From NCBI GenBank assembly GCA_007570785.1, contig ML661885.1, positions 12,946,490 to 13,010,489 on the forward strand: a DNA stretch of 64,000 nucleotides. Direction: 5' to 3'. A program made the position numbers and the translations under genes. Numbering within the stretch: the first letter of the stretch is position 1; every line of letters begins with the position of its first letter. Under the pieces are notes generated by a model. It searched no databases. It worked only from the letters and a program-made list of their open reading frames with translations, and was not told the DNA's origin. Shown one piece after another: positions 45,486-56,263 of this stretch. The stretch is from Antilocapra americana (Eukaryota > Chordata > Mammalia > Artiodactyla > Antilocapridae).

Positions 45486-45695
45486 ATAGTGTTTATTGAA
45501 CACTTACTATGTGTTCAGTCACTGGGCTAACTGATTTCTAAATTTTGATTCTCAAGCCTTGCAAAGTAATACCATTTTTATCCTTCACACAAAAAAAATG
45601 AAGTTTAAAGAAGTCGTAGGGTCATAGAGCCAGGAAGTTGGAGAGGATTTGAGCCCGGTTCTGTCCGACTCCAGAGCCCACACTTTTAATGGTGA
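45486..45695 (-). mobile_element. MIR SINE
   Basis: Well-ordered inverted MIR: 'GTTTATTGAACACTTACTAT', 'TCACTGGGCTAACTGATTTC', 'TTGAGCCCGGTTCTGTCCGA', 'CTCCAGAGCCCACACTTTTA'. Confidence 0.8.
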
Positions 45696-45796
45696 CTTCA
45701 ACCTCAAATTTGTGGAAGTACCACAAATTTTCTTTGCAGAAAGAAAGAAATGTATGTATGTGTGTGTGTGTTTGACTATGGCAGAAAATATTTCCA

Positions 45797-45819
45797 AGTG
45801 CTAACAAATTGTTAGCACT
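45797..45819. repeat. 23-bp hyphenated palindrome
   Basis: AGTGCTAACAA and TTGTTAGCACT are perfect 11-base complementary arms around a single A. Two further flanking pairs also match. Confidence 0.85.
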
Positions 45820-47288
45820 GGAGAGTATGAGTGGGTGTGTAGTGGAATAGTAATTCTACTTTTTTTTACACTATAATGTTTGAAATGTTTGCATTCACCA
45901 TGTATTAATTTCATAATTTTTATAGATTATTTTAATTACATGGCATAACAATTAGATTTCTTGAAATCCCAAAGTTCTCAAAAAACTGCGGAAGAAATGG
46001 GAATGGAAAGGGTTTTTTTTATGACCTGTGTTCTTCCACAAATACTTGTCCAGTGTATTCCTACAATGAGGTAGTAATCACCTGAGGTCTGTCACATTGC
46101 TGGCCTCCAATTTCCTTTCTTGTCCTCACCCCCAACTCTGAGTTGTGATAAAGGAAAGATTCTGCTTCTGGCTTTCTAGCTCTCCCCTTTTCTGGCAGAG
46201 GTCCAGAATTCATCAGTCCTCTGGAGCAGATTTCACACTTTCAAAAACTACCCGTGATATCTGTGCAAATAAATGACTCCCCATTGCATTTCCATATTAT
46301 TCAATAAAACTTACTCAAGATGCCTGACTGTTTCTATAAAAATAAAACAAACAAAAAAATCCGACAGCATAGCGTAATGAGTTCCATCTCCAGCTGCTAA
46401 TCAGTTGCCTCCAACCTTGAGGAGTCCTATAACTTCTACTCTGTAGTACAGCCTCTGGGCTCCCTCAACACTTCACGCCATAGTTATAACAATATTCTGT
46501 CTTGTACTACAGTTGTTTATATATTTGTCTTTCTCTTTCACTAGATCGTAAGCTCTTCAGGACCCGTGTCTTGTTCTTATTTTTACATGCTACAGCTCCT
46601 AACTTATTTAATGTTAACTGTTTATGTGAATCTATAAAATGTAAATGACATTATCTGATCAATCTTCATGTTAATTTCCCCAACTCACCCTCCAATACCT
46701 TGCTCTTAAAACATATTTATGAAAAATGTCTTCAGTATTTTCGAAGAACTTAGATTTCTGTAAGAACTTAGAATAATTGTTTAGCAAAACCAGCCATAAT
46801 TATTGGTGAATTATTGTGTGATAACATAACATGAAAAGGAAGAAAAGTAAATAAACTGACTTAGTTATTCAGTCAAAGAAAAAAATGAAAGCAAAGATAT
46901 AGGAACTGGATATATTACCAACAGAGAACAACCCAATAAGGAAAAAAATGTGGGTGCAAATCGAAAAGGGGAAGGAAATTATTGAAATTTAGTAGAAGCA
47001 GAAACAACACACCATGGATAGATGGGGCAAGTAGACACATCAAAAAGAATGTCAGCCAAATCACAAATGCAACTTAAAGTAATAAAAATGATAATTTATA
47101 TAGTTAACAATACACTTAAGAAAATCAGAACAATGAATACTATAGAACAAGAAATTCTATATTGTCTGCCTTCTCTTCCTCATTCAATTTCAAATTACTT
47201 CCTTCATAGATAAGCTATATAAAAATTGGAAGATTCATTGTGATTTTTGTATTATTACTACTAGCATGCTTCATGATATAGAGAGGTA
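45820..47288. other. Unique A+T-rich sequence
   Basis: No gene or young repeat recognised. Confidence 0.4.
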
Positions 47289-47316
47289 ATATGGTGTGGT
47301 ACACTATATTACAGAT

Positions 47317-47457
47317 GATGGTTGAATGGCATCACTGACTCAATGGACTTGAGTTTGAGTAAACTCCGGGAGTTGGTGATGGACAGGAAGGCCTGGTGTG
47401 CTGCAGTCCATGGGGTCACAAAGAGTCAGACGTGATTGAGCGACTGACTAAACTGAA
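47317..47457 (+). mobile_element. BovB 3' end
   Basis: About 140 bases: 'GGTTGAATGGCATCACTGAC', 'AACTCCGGGAGTTGGTGATG', 'GAGCGACTGACTAAACTGAA'. AATATGGTGTGGTA (from ~47,288) and a near-copy AATATAGTGTGGTA on the right form a diverged target-site duplication. Confidence 0.9.
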
Positions 47458-47469
47458 TATAGTGTGGTA

Positions 47470-48509
47470 AGAAGAGTTATTAAAGATAGGAAAACATATG
47501 AACTGGGCTTTGCTTCTTACCATGTGAGTAAATATATCAGTTTCCTCATCTGTGTGATTATTCAAAGACTCAAACAAAATGGTATAAATAATTGTGCTTT
47601 GTTAACTCTCAAGTTCTTTACATGAATAGAGTATTATTATGTTGACTAGATCTGTGCATAGCACAGTTATCTCAGTGTTCAAGTTACAAGAATGAAAAAT
47701 GTATCATTCATTATATTTAAGATGTAATCACTGAAGGAGGGAATCAGTTAAAACTGACTGACATTTGATTATTGAAAAAGTCAATTATTTGGCTAGGTAT
47801 TTCATTCTTATTGTATGTGCTCTCCAAATCCTTAAATATTATAGGTACCATAAATGTGTCTGATACAGGTCAAGCATACTATATATATTTTATTTCTCAT
47901 CAAAGTAGGCATTATGTGTATTATTATTCTCATTTTACTTATGAAAATAATGAGGTTCCAGGAAATTAATTTATGCAAGATCGTAGAGCTGTCTTTGCAG
48001 CATGGCTAACAGATTGCACTAAAATTCTTTTCTCTATCACTGAAAATCTCTGCTACTCTAAGCAGCAGATTATCTTCATCCTATTTCCTCAGTACCTATA
48101 ACAATTATTAAAACATAATGCATGCTCAATTAATGATTCTGGATTAATGGATGAATAAAAAATCCAGGGTTCCCATCAAACCACACTACAACACAACAAG
48201 ACTAAAATCACTACTACTATTTCTTTCCCACTTGAAAACGCTTAATCTTTAATCACCTACAGAATACAATTCAAATTATTTACCTTATATTCAAGACCAT
48301 CTTAAATAAGTGTGACCCAAACTGCTTTTTCTAGTAATGATAGCAACAAAATTTTTAATATACCCTCGCTCATTCCATGGTGTTCTGGAAACAGGCTGAC
48401 ATGAGTTTCAATCTTGGCTCTTACTGTGTAAACTTAGGCAAGTTATTTAGACTCTGCAGATCCTATCCTGTGAAATAGGGTAAGAGAATGAAAAGGGAGG
48501 AAGTAAAAT
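47470..48509. other. Mostly unique, with MIR-like patches
   Basis: Inverted MIR-like wording occurs at about 47,905-48,000 ('TCTCATTTTACTTATGAAAA'). Direct MIR-like wording occurs at about 48,385-48,485 ('GAGTTTCAATCTTGGCTCTT', 'TAGGCAAGTTATTTAGACTC'). No gene recognised. Confidence 0.5.
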
Positions 48510-49041
48510 CATCTTTATTCATGTGACTGTGTACATAAAAAATTCAAAAGAACCTATAACTATTAAAGTAAATGTAAGATCACAGGATACAGGTCATTAG
48601 CCAGAAATATTATAAATTATATATTCTTCCTATATGTTAGGAAGAAACAGAAAATGACATTTTTCAAAATATCATTTATAAAACATAAAAAGCATCAAAT
48701 ACTTAGGAAAATATTTAACCAAAGATAACCAACACCTCTACACTGAAAACTAAACACAATGCTGACAGAAATTTACAAAGGCCTAGATAGGAGAGATATG
48801 TAGACTTTATATTGTTCAGATGTTAGCTCTCCCCAGATTGATCTTTAGATTCATTACAATTTCAATCAAGATTCGGGCACATCTTTTTAGCAAAAATTGA
48901 GATGCTAATTATAAAATTTATATGGAGATATATATATATATATATATTATCTAGAACAGCCAAGATGAACTCAAAACAGGTTGGATAACTTACACTACTG
49001 ATTTCAATAATCATTGGAGAGCTACAATAATTAAGACAGTG
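48510..49041 (+). mobile_element. Old L1 ORF2 fragment, left part
   Basis: 'TTCAAAAGAACCTATAACTA', 'AAGCATCAAATACTTAGGAA', 'CTACACTGAAAACTAAACAC', 'CTCCCCAGATTGATCTTTAG' and 'GAACAGCCAAGATGAACTCA' give the L1 ORF2 order downstream of the RT domain. A (TA)n run sits at 48,930-48,948. The element is interrupted at 'ATTAAGACAGTG'. Confidence 0.85.
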
Positions 49042-49638
49042 AGAGACTATTTTCTTGGGCTCCAAAATCACTGCAAATGGTGACTGCAGGCATGAAATTA
49101 AAAGATTCTCCTTGGAAGAAAAATTATGACCAACCTAGACAGCATATTGAAAAGCAGACACACTGTGTTGCCAACAAAGGTCTGTCTAGTCAAAGCTATG
49201 GTTTTTCCAGTAGTCATGTATGGATGTGAAAGTTGGACTATAAAAAAAAGCTGAGCACTGAAGAATTGATGGTTTTGAACTGTGGTGTTGGAGAAGATTC
49301 TTGAGAGTTGCTTGGACTGCAAGGAGATCCAACAAGTCCATCCTCCTGGAAATCAGTCCTGAATGTTCATTGGAAGGACTGATTTTGAAGCTGAAACTCC
49401 AATGCTTTGGCTACCTGATGTGAAGGACTGACTCATTTGAAAAGACCCTGATGCTGGGAAAGATTGAAGGCAGGAGGAGAAGGGACAGACAGCAGAGGAT
49501 GAGATAGCTGGATGGCATCACCGACTCAATGGACGTGGGTTTGAGTAAACTCTAGGAGTTGGTGATGGACAGGGAAGCCTGGCGTGCTGCAGTCCATGGG
49601 GTTGCAAAGAGTCAGTCATGATTGAGCTACTGAACTGA
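49042..49638 (+). mobile_element. BovB 3' region nested in L1
   Basis: About 600 bases: 'TTGGGCTCCAAAATCACTGC', 'AGCTATGGTTTTTCCAGTAG', 'GAAGATTCTTGAGAGTTGCT', ending 'GAGCTACTGAACTGAATATT'. L1 sequence resumes immediately afterwards. The RT core is absent. Confidence 0.92.
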
Positions 49639-50505
49639 ATATTGGTGTAAAAATAGACAAACAGATCGATGGAACAGAATAGAGAATCCAGAAATAGACC
49701 CCCAAATTTAGTCAATTGATTTTTTACAAAGTTGTCAAATTCAACAAAGAAAAGAAAGTCTTGTCAATAAATAAGACTGGAAGAACTAGATATCGGTGTG
49801 GAGAAAATAAATATTGACTCCCTCCTCATATCGTTATACACAAGAATGAATTACAGATTGATCATAGACTTAGATGTAAAAGCTAAAACTATAAACCTGC
49901 TAGAAAAAAAACATGGGTTAATAAGTATCTTTAAAACTTTGGAGTAGACGATTTTTTTAAAAAACAGGACTTCAACGACACTAATCAGAAAAGAAAAATA
50001 AATGATAAATTGGACTTCATTAAAATGATAAACTTCTCATCAAAAAATACCACAGAGGAAGTGTATAAGTAGTACATGGATGGGGAGAATATATCTGCAA
50101 AACACGAATCTGGCAAAGTACCTGTACCCAGAATAAGCAAACAACACCTCTAAATTAATTTTTTTAAAATCCAATTACAAGATGGAAAAAAGACTTATAA
50201 AGGCACTTTACAAAAGTATGTGAGTGGTCGATAAACATAAGAAAAGATATTCCAAGTCATTAGTCATCAAAGAACTAAGGCAAATTAAAACCATGGGAAA
50301 TAGGACTTACCCTCTAGAACAGCTCAAATTATAAAGGCTGACAGTCCCTGGTATTGACAAGAATATGGAGCAATTGGAAATCATTCATTGCTGGCAGGAC
50401 TATGCAAACACTTTAGAAAACAGGGTGGCACTTCCTCTTATACTAACTATATGACCCAGCAGTTTTACTTCTAACTATTTACTTGAGAAAATATTGATCT
50501 AAATG
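49639..50505 (+). mobile_element. Old L1 ORF2 fragment, right part
   Basis: Continues the interrupted L1: 'GATCGATGGAACAGAATAGA', 'ACCCCCAAATTTAGTCAATT', 'TCATAGACTTAGATGTAAAA', 'GGCAGGACTATGCAAACACT', 'ATATGACCCAGCAGTTTTAC'. Frames are destroyed. Confidence 0.88.
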
Positions 50506-50599
50506 ATGATTACATTTTGACAATGATTTGTCAAACTTCACTGAGTAATACACTTTGGATTTATGTATTTTGCTATCTGTGAGTTATACAAAACAGGTT

Positions 50600-50844
50600 A
50601 CTATTGGCATTTTTAATGCAATAAAAGAGAAGTTCCTCAATATAATTAATTGTATATACAAAAAGTCTATAACAAATGTCATACTCAATGGTGGAACATT
50701 TAGAACTTCTCCTAGAGACTGGGATAGAGAATTGGAAATAGAATGCCCAGTATTATCATTTGTATTCGGTATTGTACAGGAGATTCTAATCAATGTGACA
50801 AGGAAAGAAAAATGATGTAACTATCACTAAAGGAAGAAACAAAA
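50600..50844 (+). mobile_element. Second L1 ORF2 fragment (RT region)
   Basis: 'ACAAATGTCATACTCAATGG', 'ATTGTACAGGAGATTCTAAT' and the continuation after the SINE ('CTGTCATTGTTTGCAGATGG', 'GTCAATATACAAAATACAAT') belong to the L1 RT region, upstream of the part seen at 48.5-50.5 kb. This is therefore a separate or duplicated L1 segment. Confidence 0.8.
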
Positions 50845-51050
50845 GTTCCCCAGGTGGCTCAATAGTAAAGAACCCACCCTCCAATGCAGGAGACACAAGA
50901 GATGCCGCTTCTGCCCCTGGTTTGGGAAAATCTGGAGAAGGAAATGGCAACCCACTCCAATATTCTTGCCTGGAAAACCCCATGGCCAGAGGAGCCTGGT
51001 GGGCTACAGTCCAGGGGGTCGCAAAGAGTTAGACACAACTAAGCATACAC
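50845..51050 (+). mobile_element. Bov-tA SINE nested in L1
   Basis: 'GTTCCCCAGGTGGCTCAATA' head, core and 'AGTTAGACACAACTAAGCAT' tail. Flanked by GGAAGAAACAAAA (50,832-50,844) and GGAAGAAATAAAA (51,051-51,063), a 13-base target duplication with one mismatch. Confidence 0.95.
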
Positions 51051-51187
51051 GGAAGAAATAAAACTGTCATTGTTTGCAGATGGCATGAATGTTTATATAG
51101 AAAATCCAAAAGAATCAATGAACTGCTAGAATTAAATTTTAGAAGATCTCTGGAACAGAAGGTCAATATACAAAATACAATTGCATT

Positions 51188-51325
51188 AAAAAATATTTTA
51201 GAGCAGTTTTATGTTCACAGTAAAATTGATTAGCAGGTATAGAGATTTCCCATAAACTCCCCTCCCCCACACATCCATTGTTCCCCAATTATGAACAGCC
51301 CCCACCAGAGTGGTATGTTTGCTAC
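51188..51325 (-). mobile_element. L1 3' end nested in older L1
   Basis: Inverted 138-base segment: 'TTTTAGAGCAGTTTTATGTT', 'GAGATTTCCCATAAACTCCC', 'CCCCCACCAGAGTGGTATGT'. Perfect 14-base duplications AATACAATTGCATT lie at 51,174-51,187 and 51,326-51,339, with L1 ORF2 sequence on both sides. The family call (old L1 terminus) rests on the CTCTAAAA...-like end seen on the complement. Confidence 0.75.
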
Positions 51326-51339
51326 AATACAATTGCATT

Positions 51340-51600
51340 TTTATATATTTTAGAAACAGAAAATGAAAACTTGAAATGTAAACTGAAAAGCTGTTTCGCA
51401 ATATCCATTAAAGCGGAGTATTTCTGCTTTATGACCCAGTAATCCCACTCCTAAGTATATTTCCAGTAGAATTCAATGACAGATGAATGAATAAACTACA
51501 GTGTTTTTGCACCATGGGATACTGTTTGGAAGTGAAAATGAATATATGAATGATGGAAAATAATACAGTACAATATGAGAACCACAGCACACTTGTGGAC
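51340..51600 (+). mobile_element. Degenerate L1 3' sequence
   Basis: 'TTATGACCCAGTAATCCCAC', 'TATTTCCAGTAGAATTCAAT' and 'GGGATACTGTTTGGAAGTGA' are L1-like, from the region downstream of ORF2. Confidence 0.65.
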
Positions 51601-51741
51601 TCCAATAAGTAAGAACTGGTCAGGTGTTGATCTCATCTCACTTAACACAAAAGTTCATGTGGGTAGGTCGACAGGGAGTCTTGGAGCAGGATGTAGGTTC
51701 TAGATCATAATCTAAATCCATAAACAGTGTTACTTCAACAC

Positions 51742-51780
51742 TTGGTTGGTTTGTTGGTTGGTTGGTTGGTTGATTGGTTG
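51742..51780 (+). repeat. (GGTT)n simple repeat
   Basis: Imperfect tandem GGTT tetranucleotides just before a truncated Bov-A SINE. Confidence 0.9.
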
Positions 51781-51787
51781 TTTTTAT

Positions 51788-51899
51788 TTGGCAACCCACT
51801 TTAGTATTCTTGCCTGAAAAATCACATGGACAGAGGAGCCTGGTGGGCTGCAGTCCACAAGGTTGCAAAGAGTCAGAGAAGACTGAGTGACTAAGCATG
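51788..51899 (+). mobile_element. Truncated Bov-tA/Bov-A SINE
   Basis: Begins at 'TGGCAACCCACTTTAGTATT' without its tRNA-like head and ends 'GACTGAGTGACTAAGCATGT'. Confidence 0.88.
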
Positions 51900-53361
51900 T
51901 AAGGCTATAACCTAAAAATTGCCATTTTAACCTTTTTTAAGTGTACAGTTCAGTGGCATTAAGTACACACACCCTGTTTTCAACCACTGCCCATCTCCAG
52001 AACGTTCTCATGAAAATATTCTGGACATGGTATTAAGGACTCAGTTTCCACCTCAAAGAATTTCCAAGATCTCATATATCAGGGAGCTAAAGCACACTCA
52101 GAGGGAAAAAAGCTTCCTTCAGTTAAAATGCAAGATTTTTAAAAATCCTGGGTGTGAAGGGGAATGTCTGTGTTCAGTGTTAGCTAGGACAGAAAAATAC
52201 CTTCGTCAAAAAGAATGCATCTGAATAACGACTCTTCTTCCTTAGAACCCTCTTCTTGCTTCTTTTGAAACAAGCTTCTGTAAACACAGACCACTTGACA
52301 AATAGTGCTGCTCACCACAGAGCTTTCATTCTAGCAATATTTTTTGGGCTTTATAATATAACACTGTTTTTATTCAAGACATTTACAGAGTCAATCAGTG
52401 TTATATTTTAATTAGTCTATTATTTATGAATATCAGCTTTTTACATCCTTGATGAAATGCCTACACTTTTGGTTTATTTGTTTTAATTTTTTTAGCTTTT
52501 ATCCAAGATGATTATGAAGTTTCAGACACACAACTACCTGAAAGATTGCAATTATTCTCTTGCCCCATCCTCAAACTCTAATATCCTATTTCTTCACTGA
52601 GCAGTAGGCATGTGAATATTTGTTATTCTTTATAGCTGTCACACCTGTTAGAAATATTATTTTGTGTGTATTCAGTATGTAATAAAAACAACTTTTAAAC
52701 ATTCCTTCTGTGTTACATATTTTACTTGAGCATATTCTTTTGTTACAAAACAAGAAGGGCTAATACTTAGATCTCGTATTTCTTTTGGATTAAGTTTTAA
52801 AATAAATTACTAATACTGGATACTTTCTAATAGACTCAATCCCTGGCTTACATATGGCCAGGGCCAACCAGCCACCTAACACTGACAAGATTTTTACTTG
52901 ACTAGAGTTCCTTTCTCTTTTTGCCTCTCCCTAGAGTTTTTCCCACTCGTGTTTCCTCTTCTCCTTCTCTAGTTTAAGCCTCACATACAGCTTTTACTTT
53001 CCCCTCATTAACAGTGGTTTCATTCACAATACCACCACTTCCTTGTATCTGAACCCTATGCCTCTCAAGAGTTTACCTTATGTCCATAGAAAAATATGTT
53101 CTGCCTCATAACCAATCAATGGACAAGTAAACTTTTGAAATGAATCCATGAGGATTGCCTGTACTTTTCATCTGAGACTTCAAAGCCTTTCACAAAAACA
53201 TTTTTCTTCTAAAAAAAACAAAGCCATTTTGCCATTGCTAATGGTTATTAAAGGACTTGTTATGTTCACAACTAGGAAGTGTATATTAACAACCTTTGGA
53301 CATGGAGTGCTAGAAATAATGCACAAATTATTACCAGAGGTATTGGATATGCTTCTTTCCA
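51900..53361. other. Unique sequence
   Basis: No gene or young repeat recognised. Frames are short; the 65-codon plus frame at 52,027-52,224 has no recognised domain. Confidence 0.4.
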
Positions 53362-53495
53362 TTTATTAATTCACTACAAATTTATTGAGCTCCTATTCTG
53401 TACAAAGCATTATTCTCGGTCCTGGAGACCAAGTAACAAATAAGACAGGCAACAGCCCTATCTTAATGGAATTTACAAATCATGTAACTCATACT
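53362..53495 (-). mobile_element. L2 3' fragment
   Basis: 'CAAATTTATTGAGCTCCTAT', 'TCTGTACAAAGCATTATTCT', 'CTTAATGGAATTTACAAATC' follow the complement of the L2 terminus. Confidence 0.7.
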
Positions 53496-53656
53496 TGGTG
53501 CTTGGTAAATATTTGTTGAATGAATGATTGAATGTCCCTAAAGAAAATTATTCTCTTAGAATAAATATTTATGTTTTATAAAAATTAAGTGAAATCAGTG
53601 AACAGAGGGGTGGCAGAATGCAGCATATAAATTAGATGGGGGAATGTGCTCCTATG

Positions 53657-53875
53657 GGGCTTCCCAGTGCTTCAGTAAAGACTCTGCCTACAGTTCAGGA
53701 GATACAGGAGACGTCGGTTCACTCCCTGGGCCAGGAAGATCACCTGGAGTAGGAAATGGCAACCCACTCCACTATTCTTGCCTGGAGAATTCCATGGACA
53801 GAGGGAGCCTGGCGGACTACAGTCCATAGGGTTACAAAGAGTCAGACATGACTGAAGCAACTTAGCACACAGGCA
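53657..53875 (+). mobile_element. Bov-tA SINE
   Basis: 'GGGGCTTCCCAGTGCTTCAG' head, core at ~53,757-53,800 and 'GACTGAAGCAACTTAGCACA' tail. Confidence 0.92.
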
Positions 53876-53979
53876 TCCTGTGTACAGCTGAAAGTGCACT
53901 AACTCCCTAGAAGAGGGTCCAAAACCCCTGGGTGATGTTCACTCTCCTTGATATTCTTGTAACTTTATGATGTAAAGTT

Positions 53980-54209
53980 GCTGCTGTTGCTAAGTCGCTT
54001 CAGTCGTGTCCAACCCTGTGCGACCCCATAGACAGTAGCCCACCAGGCTCCCCCATCCCTGGGATTCTCCAGGAAAGAACACTGGAATAGGTTGCCATTT
54101 CCTTCTCCAATGCATGAAAGTGAAGTTGCTCAGTTGTTTCTGACTCCTAGCGACCTCATGGACTACAGCTTACCAAGCCCCTCCATCCATGGGATTTTCC
54201 AGGCAAGAG
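53980..54209 (-). mobile_element. Bov-A2 SINE dimer with target-site duplication
   Basis: Inverted dimer starting with GCTGCTGTTGCTAAGTCGCT, linker CATGAAAGTGAAGTTGCTCA. Perfect 11-base repeats GATGTAAAGTT at 53,969-53,979 and 54,210-54,220. Confidence 0.95.
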
Positions 54210-54261
54210 GATGTAAAGTTAACAATATTTAAATATTATGATTTAAAGTTAATACATTTTA

Positions 54262-54448
54262 GGGGCTACAATACTGATGCTTGCATACCTATAGCCTGTG
54301 CTCTGAAACTAAAGAAGCCACTGCAATGAGAAGCCCATACACCACAACGAAGAGTAACCACTGATCACCACAACTAGAGAAAGCCCACATGCAGCAACAG
54401 ACACCCACCACTGCCAAAAAACAAAATGAATGAATAAATAAATAAAAC
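54262..54448 (+). mobile_element. CHR-type SINE with 19-bp target-site duplication
   Basis: 'CCTATAGCCTGTGCTCTGAA', 'GCCACTGCAATGAGAAGCCC', 'ACTAGAGAAAGCCCACATGC' and a GAATAAATAAATAAA tail. Only the 3' half of the SINE is present. Perfect 19-base direct repeats flank it at 54,243-54,261 and 54,449-54,467 (TTAAAGTTAATACATTTTA). Confidence 0.92.
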
Positions 54449-54727
54449 TTAAAGTTAATACATTTTATGTTATATGATAAGGGGATGGGGGAAGAAAACA
54501 AAAGGAGACAGGTAGATATACACATACATACAGACACAAACATACACACAAGCATATTCATAGCAAAAGAAAAGGAAGAAATACTTAAAACAGTTACATC
54601 CTCATTCCTGTAACTGGTCACATGGTCATAGCTGCTATTGATAACTATATTCTTCCACTACCCATTACATATCCCTTTCATCCGCACCAAGCAATTTGGC
54701 TAGTTGTGGTTCTTTTCTCCCTCTCTC

Positions 54728-55000
54728 TTTTTTTTAAACTGAGATAGAGTTGATATACAATATTACATTTCAGGTATATGACCTGTTTGTGTATAGTGAT
54801 ACACAATTTTTCAAGGTTGTATTCCATCCCTGGGTATAATGAAGCATTGGCTATATTCCCAGTGCTCTACAGTATATTCTTGTAGCTTATTTATTTTATA
54901 CATAATAGTTTGTACATCTTCATCGCCTTCCCCCATCTTGCCCCTCCCCACTTTCCTCTCCCCATTGGTAACCACTAGTTTGTTCTAAAACTATGGGACG
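54728..55000 (-). mobile_element. L1 3' end
   Basis: 'GAGTTGATATACAATATTAC', 'GTTTGTGTATAGTGATACAC', 'CCCTCCCCACTTTCCTCTCC', 'ATTGGTAACCACTAGTTTGT' are the complement of the ruminant L1 terminal region. Confidence 0.8.
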
Positions 55001-55059
55001 CTTCCTGAATTTGCATGTCATCCTTGTTCAGGGTACATGTTAGTCTGCTCTGTATCATT

Positions 55060-55735
55060 CCAGTTTTAATATTTGTGCTGCTGAAGCAGCACTGTTTGTG
55101 GTTTTTTACCCAGTAGAGTGACCCAGACCTTCATTCACGAAGCATCTGGGCCATTAATAGAACTGCCTGAATTAGACTGTTGTAGCTTTCCATTGACTTT
55201 AACCCAGGTTATGTTACTAAGAGAAGTTCTAACAGATCTCCTGAATTCTAGCCACACCCCTCCTTACCTCCATTGCTTGTAGCAGTTCAATTTCCCCTTG
55301 GCAATCAGGATCAATTGCTCCAGCCATACAGTAACCTTCTCTTTTGCCTGTTAACTAAGAGGCTTGAGAAGCCCAAAGTGGCCAGGTAACAATCTTCACT
55401 TCCAGTTCTTGGAATCACTGCTGTGTCCCCAGTGGATACATTCCTTCCTTTGAAACTAAGACCCCTAGACCAGCAGAACTTATGGTCACAAGGAAGCAGA
55501 ATTTTTGCCAGTGGATCACTAGAGGTAGTAGTGAGGGGTTCCCCTGCCATTTCCACTCCTTGATTCTTAGACCCATCCCCATGAATTCTGGCTATGAAGG
55601 AAATATAGCACCATAACGGGTCACCAAGGTAGAGCATACACCACCTGGAAAACCTGGCCTCAGTCCTGTAGAGTAGTGACTCTGAGCAATTCTTGAATTT
55701 AACTTTGTCTTCAAAAGGACTTTCCACTATTCTAT
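55060..55735 (-). pseudogene. Decayed ERV-like segment with dUTPase-like motif
   Basis: Minus-strand sequence keeps an open frame at 55,311-55,727. In an adjacent frame at about 55,270-55,335 it keeps a motif of the form A-G-A-I-D-P-D-C-Q-G-E-I, which resembles the conserved G-x-I-D-x-D-Y-x-G-x-I signature of dUTPases carried by some endogenous retroviruses. The two pieces are in different frames and no flanking LTR is recognised, so this is a broken relic. The assignment rests on motif recognition only; an L1-associated or other old repeat is possible. Confidence 0.45.
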
Positions 55736-55741
55736 CAAGCT

Positions 55742-56137
55742 ATAAAGAAAGCTGAGTGACAAAGAACTAATGCTTTTGAACTGTGGTGTTGGAGAAGACT
55801 CTTGAGAGTCCCTTGGACTGCAAGGAGATCCAACCAGTCCATCCTAAAGGATATCAGTCCTGGGTGTTCATTGGAGGGACTGATGTTGAAACTGAAACTC
55901 CAATACTTTGGCCACCTCGTGTGAAGAGTTGATTCATTGGAGAAGACCTTAATGCTGGGAAGGATTGGGGGCAGGAGGAGAAGGGGACGACAGAGGATGA
56001 GATGGCTGGATGGCATCACCAACACGATGGACATGGATTTGAGTAGACTCCGGGAGTTGGTGATGGACAGGGAAGGCTGGCATGCTTCGATTCATGGGGT
56101 CGCAAAGAGTTGGACACAACTGAGCGACTGAACTGAA
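55742..56137 (+). mobile_element. BovB 3' region
   Basis: 'AATGCTTTTGAACTGTGGTG', 'GGTGTTCATTGGAGGGACTG', 'GGACGACAGAGGATGAGATG', ending 'GAGCGACTGAACTGAACTGA'. About 0.4 kb; no RT core. Confidence 0.93.
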
Positions 56138-56263
56138 CTGATAGCAATGAAACAGCAGTTATGACAGTGTAACTCAACTTTCTTTTGTGACCAAAAAACT
56201 ATTAACTCTATTAACAATACAGTGGTTATAATAACCAAAAATGAAGAAGTCTTATTCATAAAT

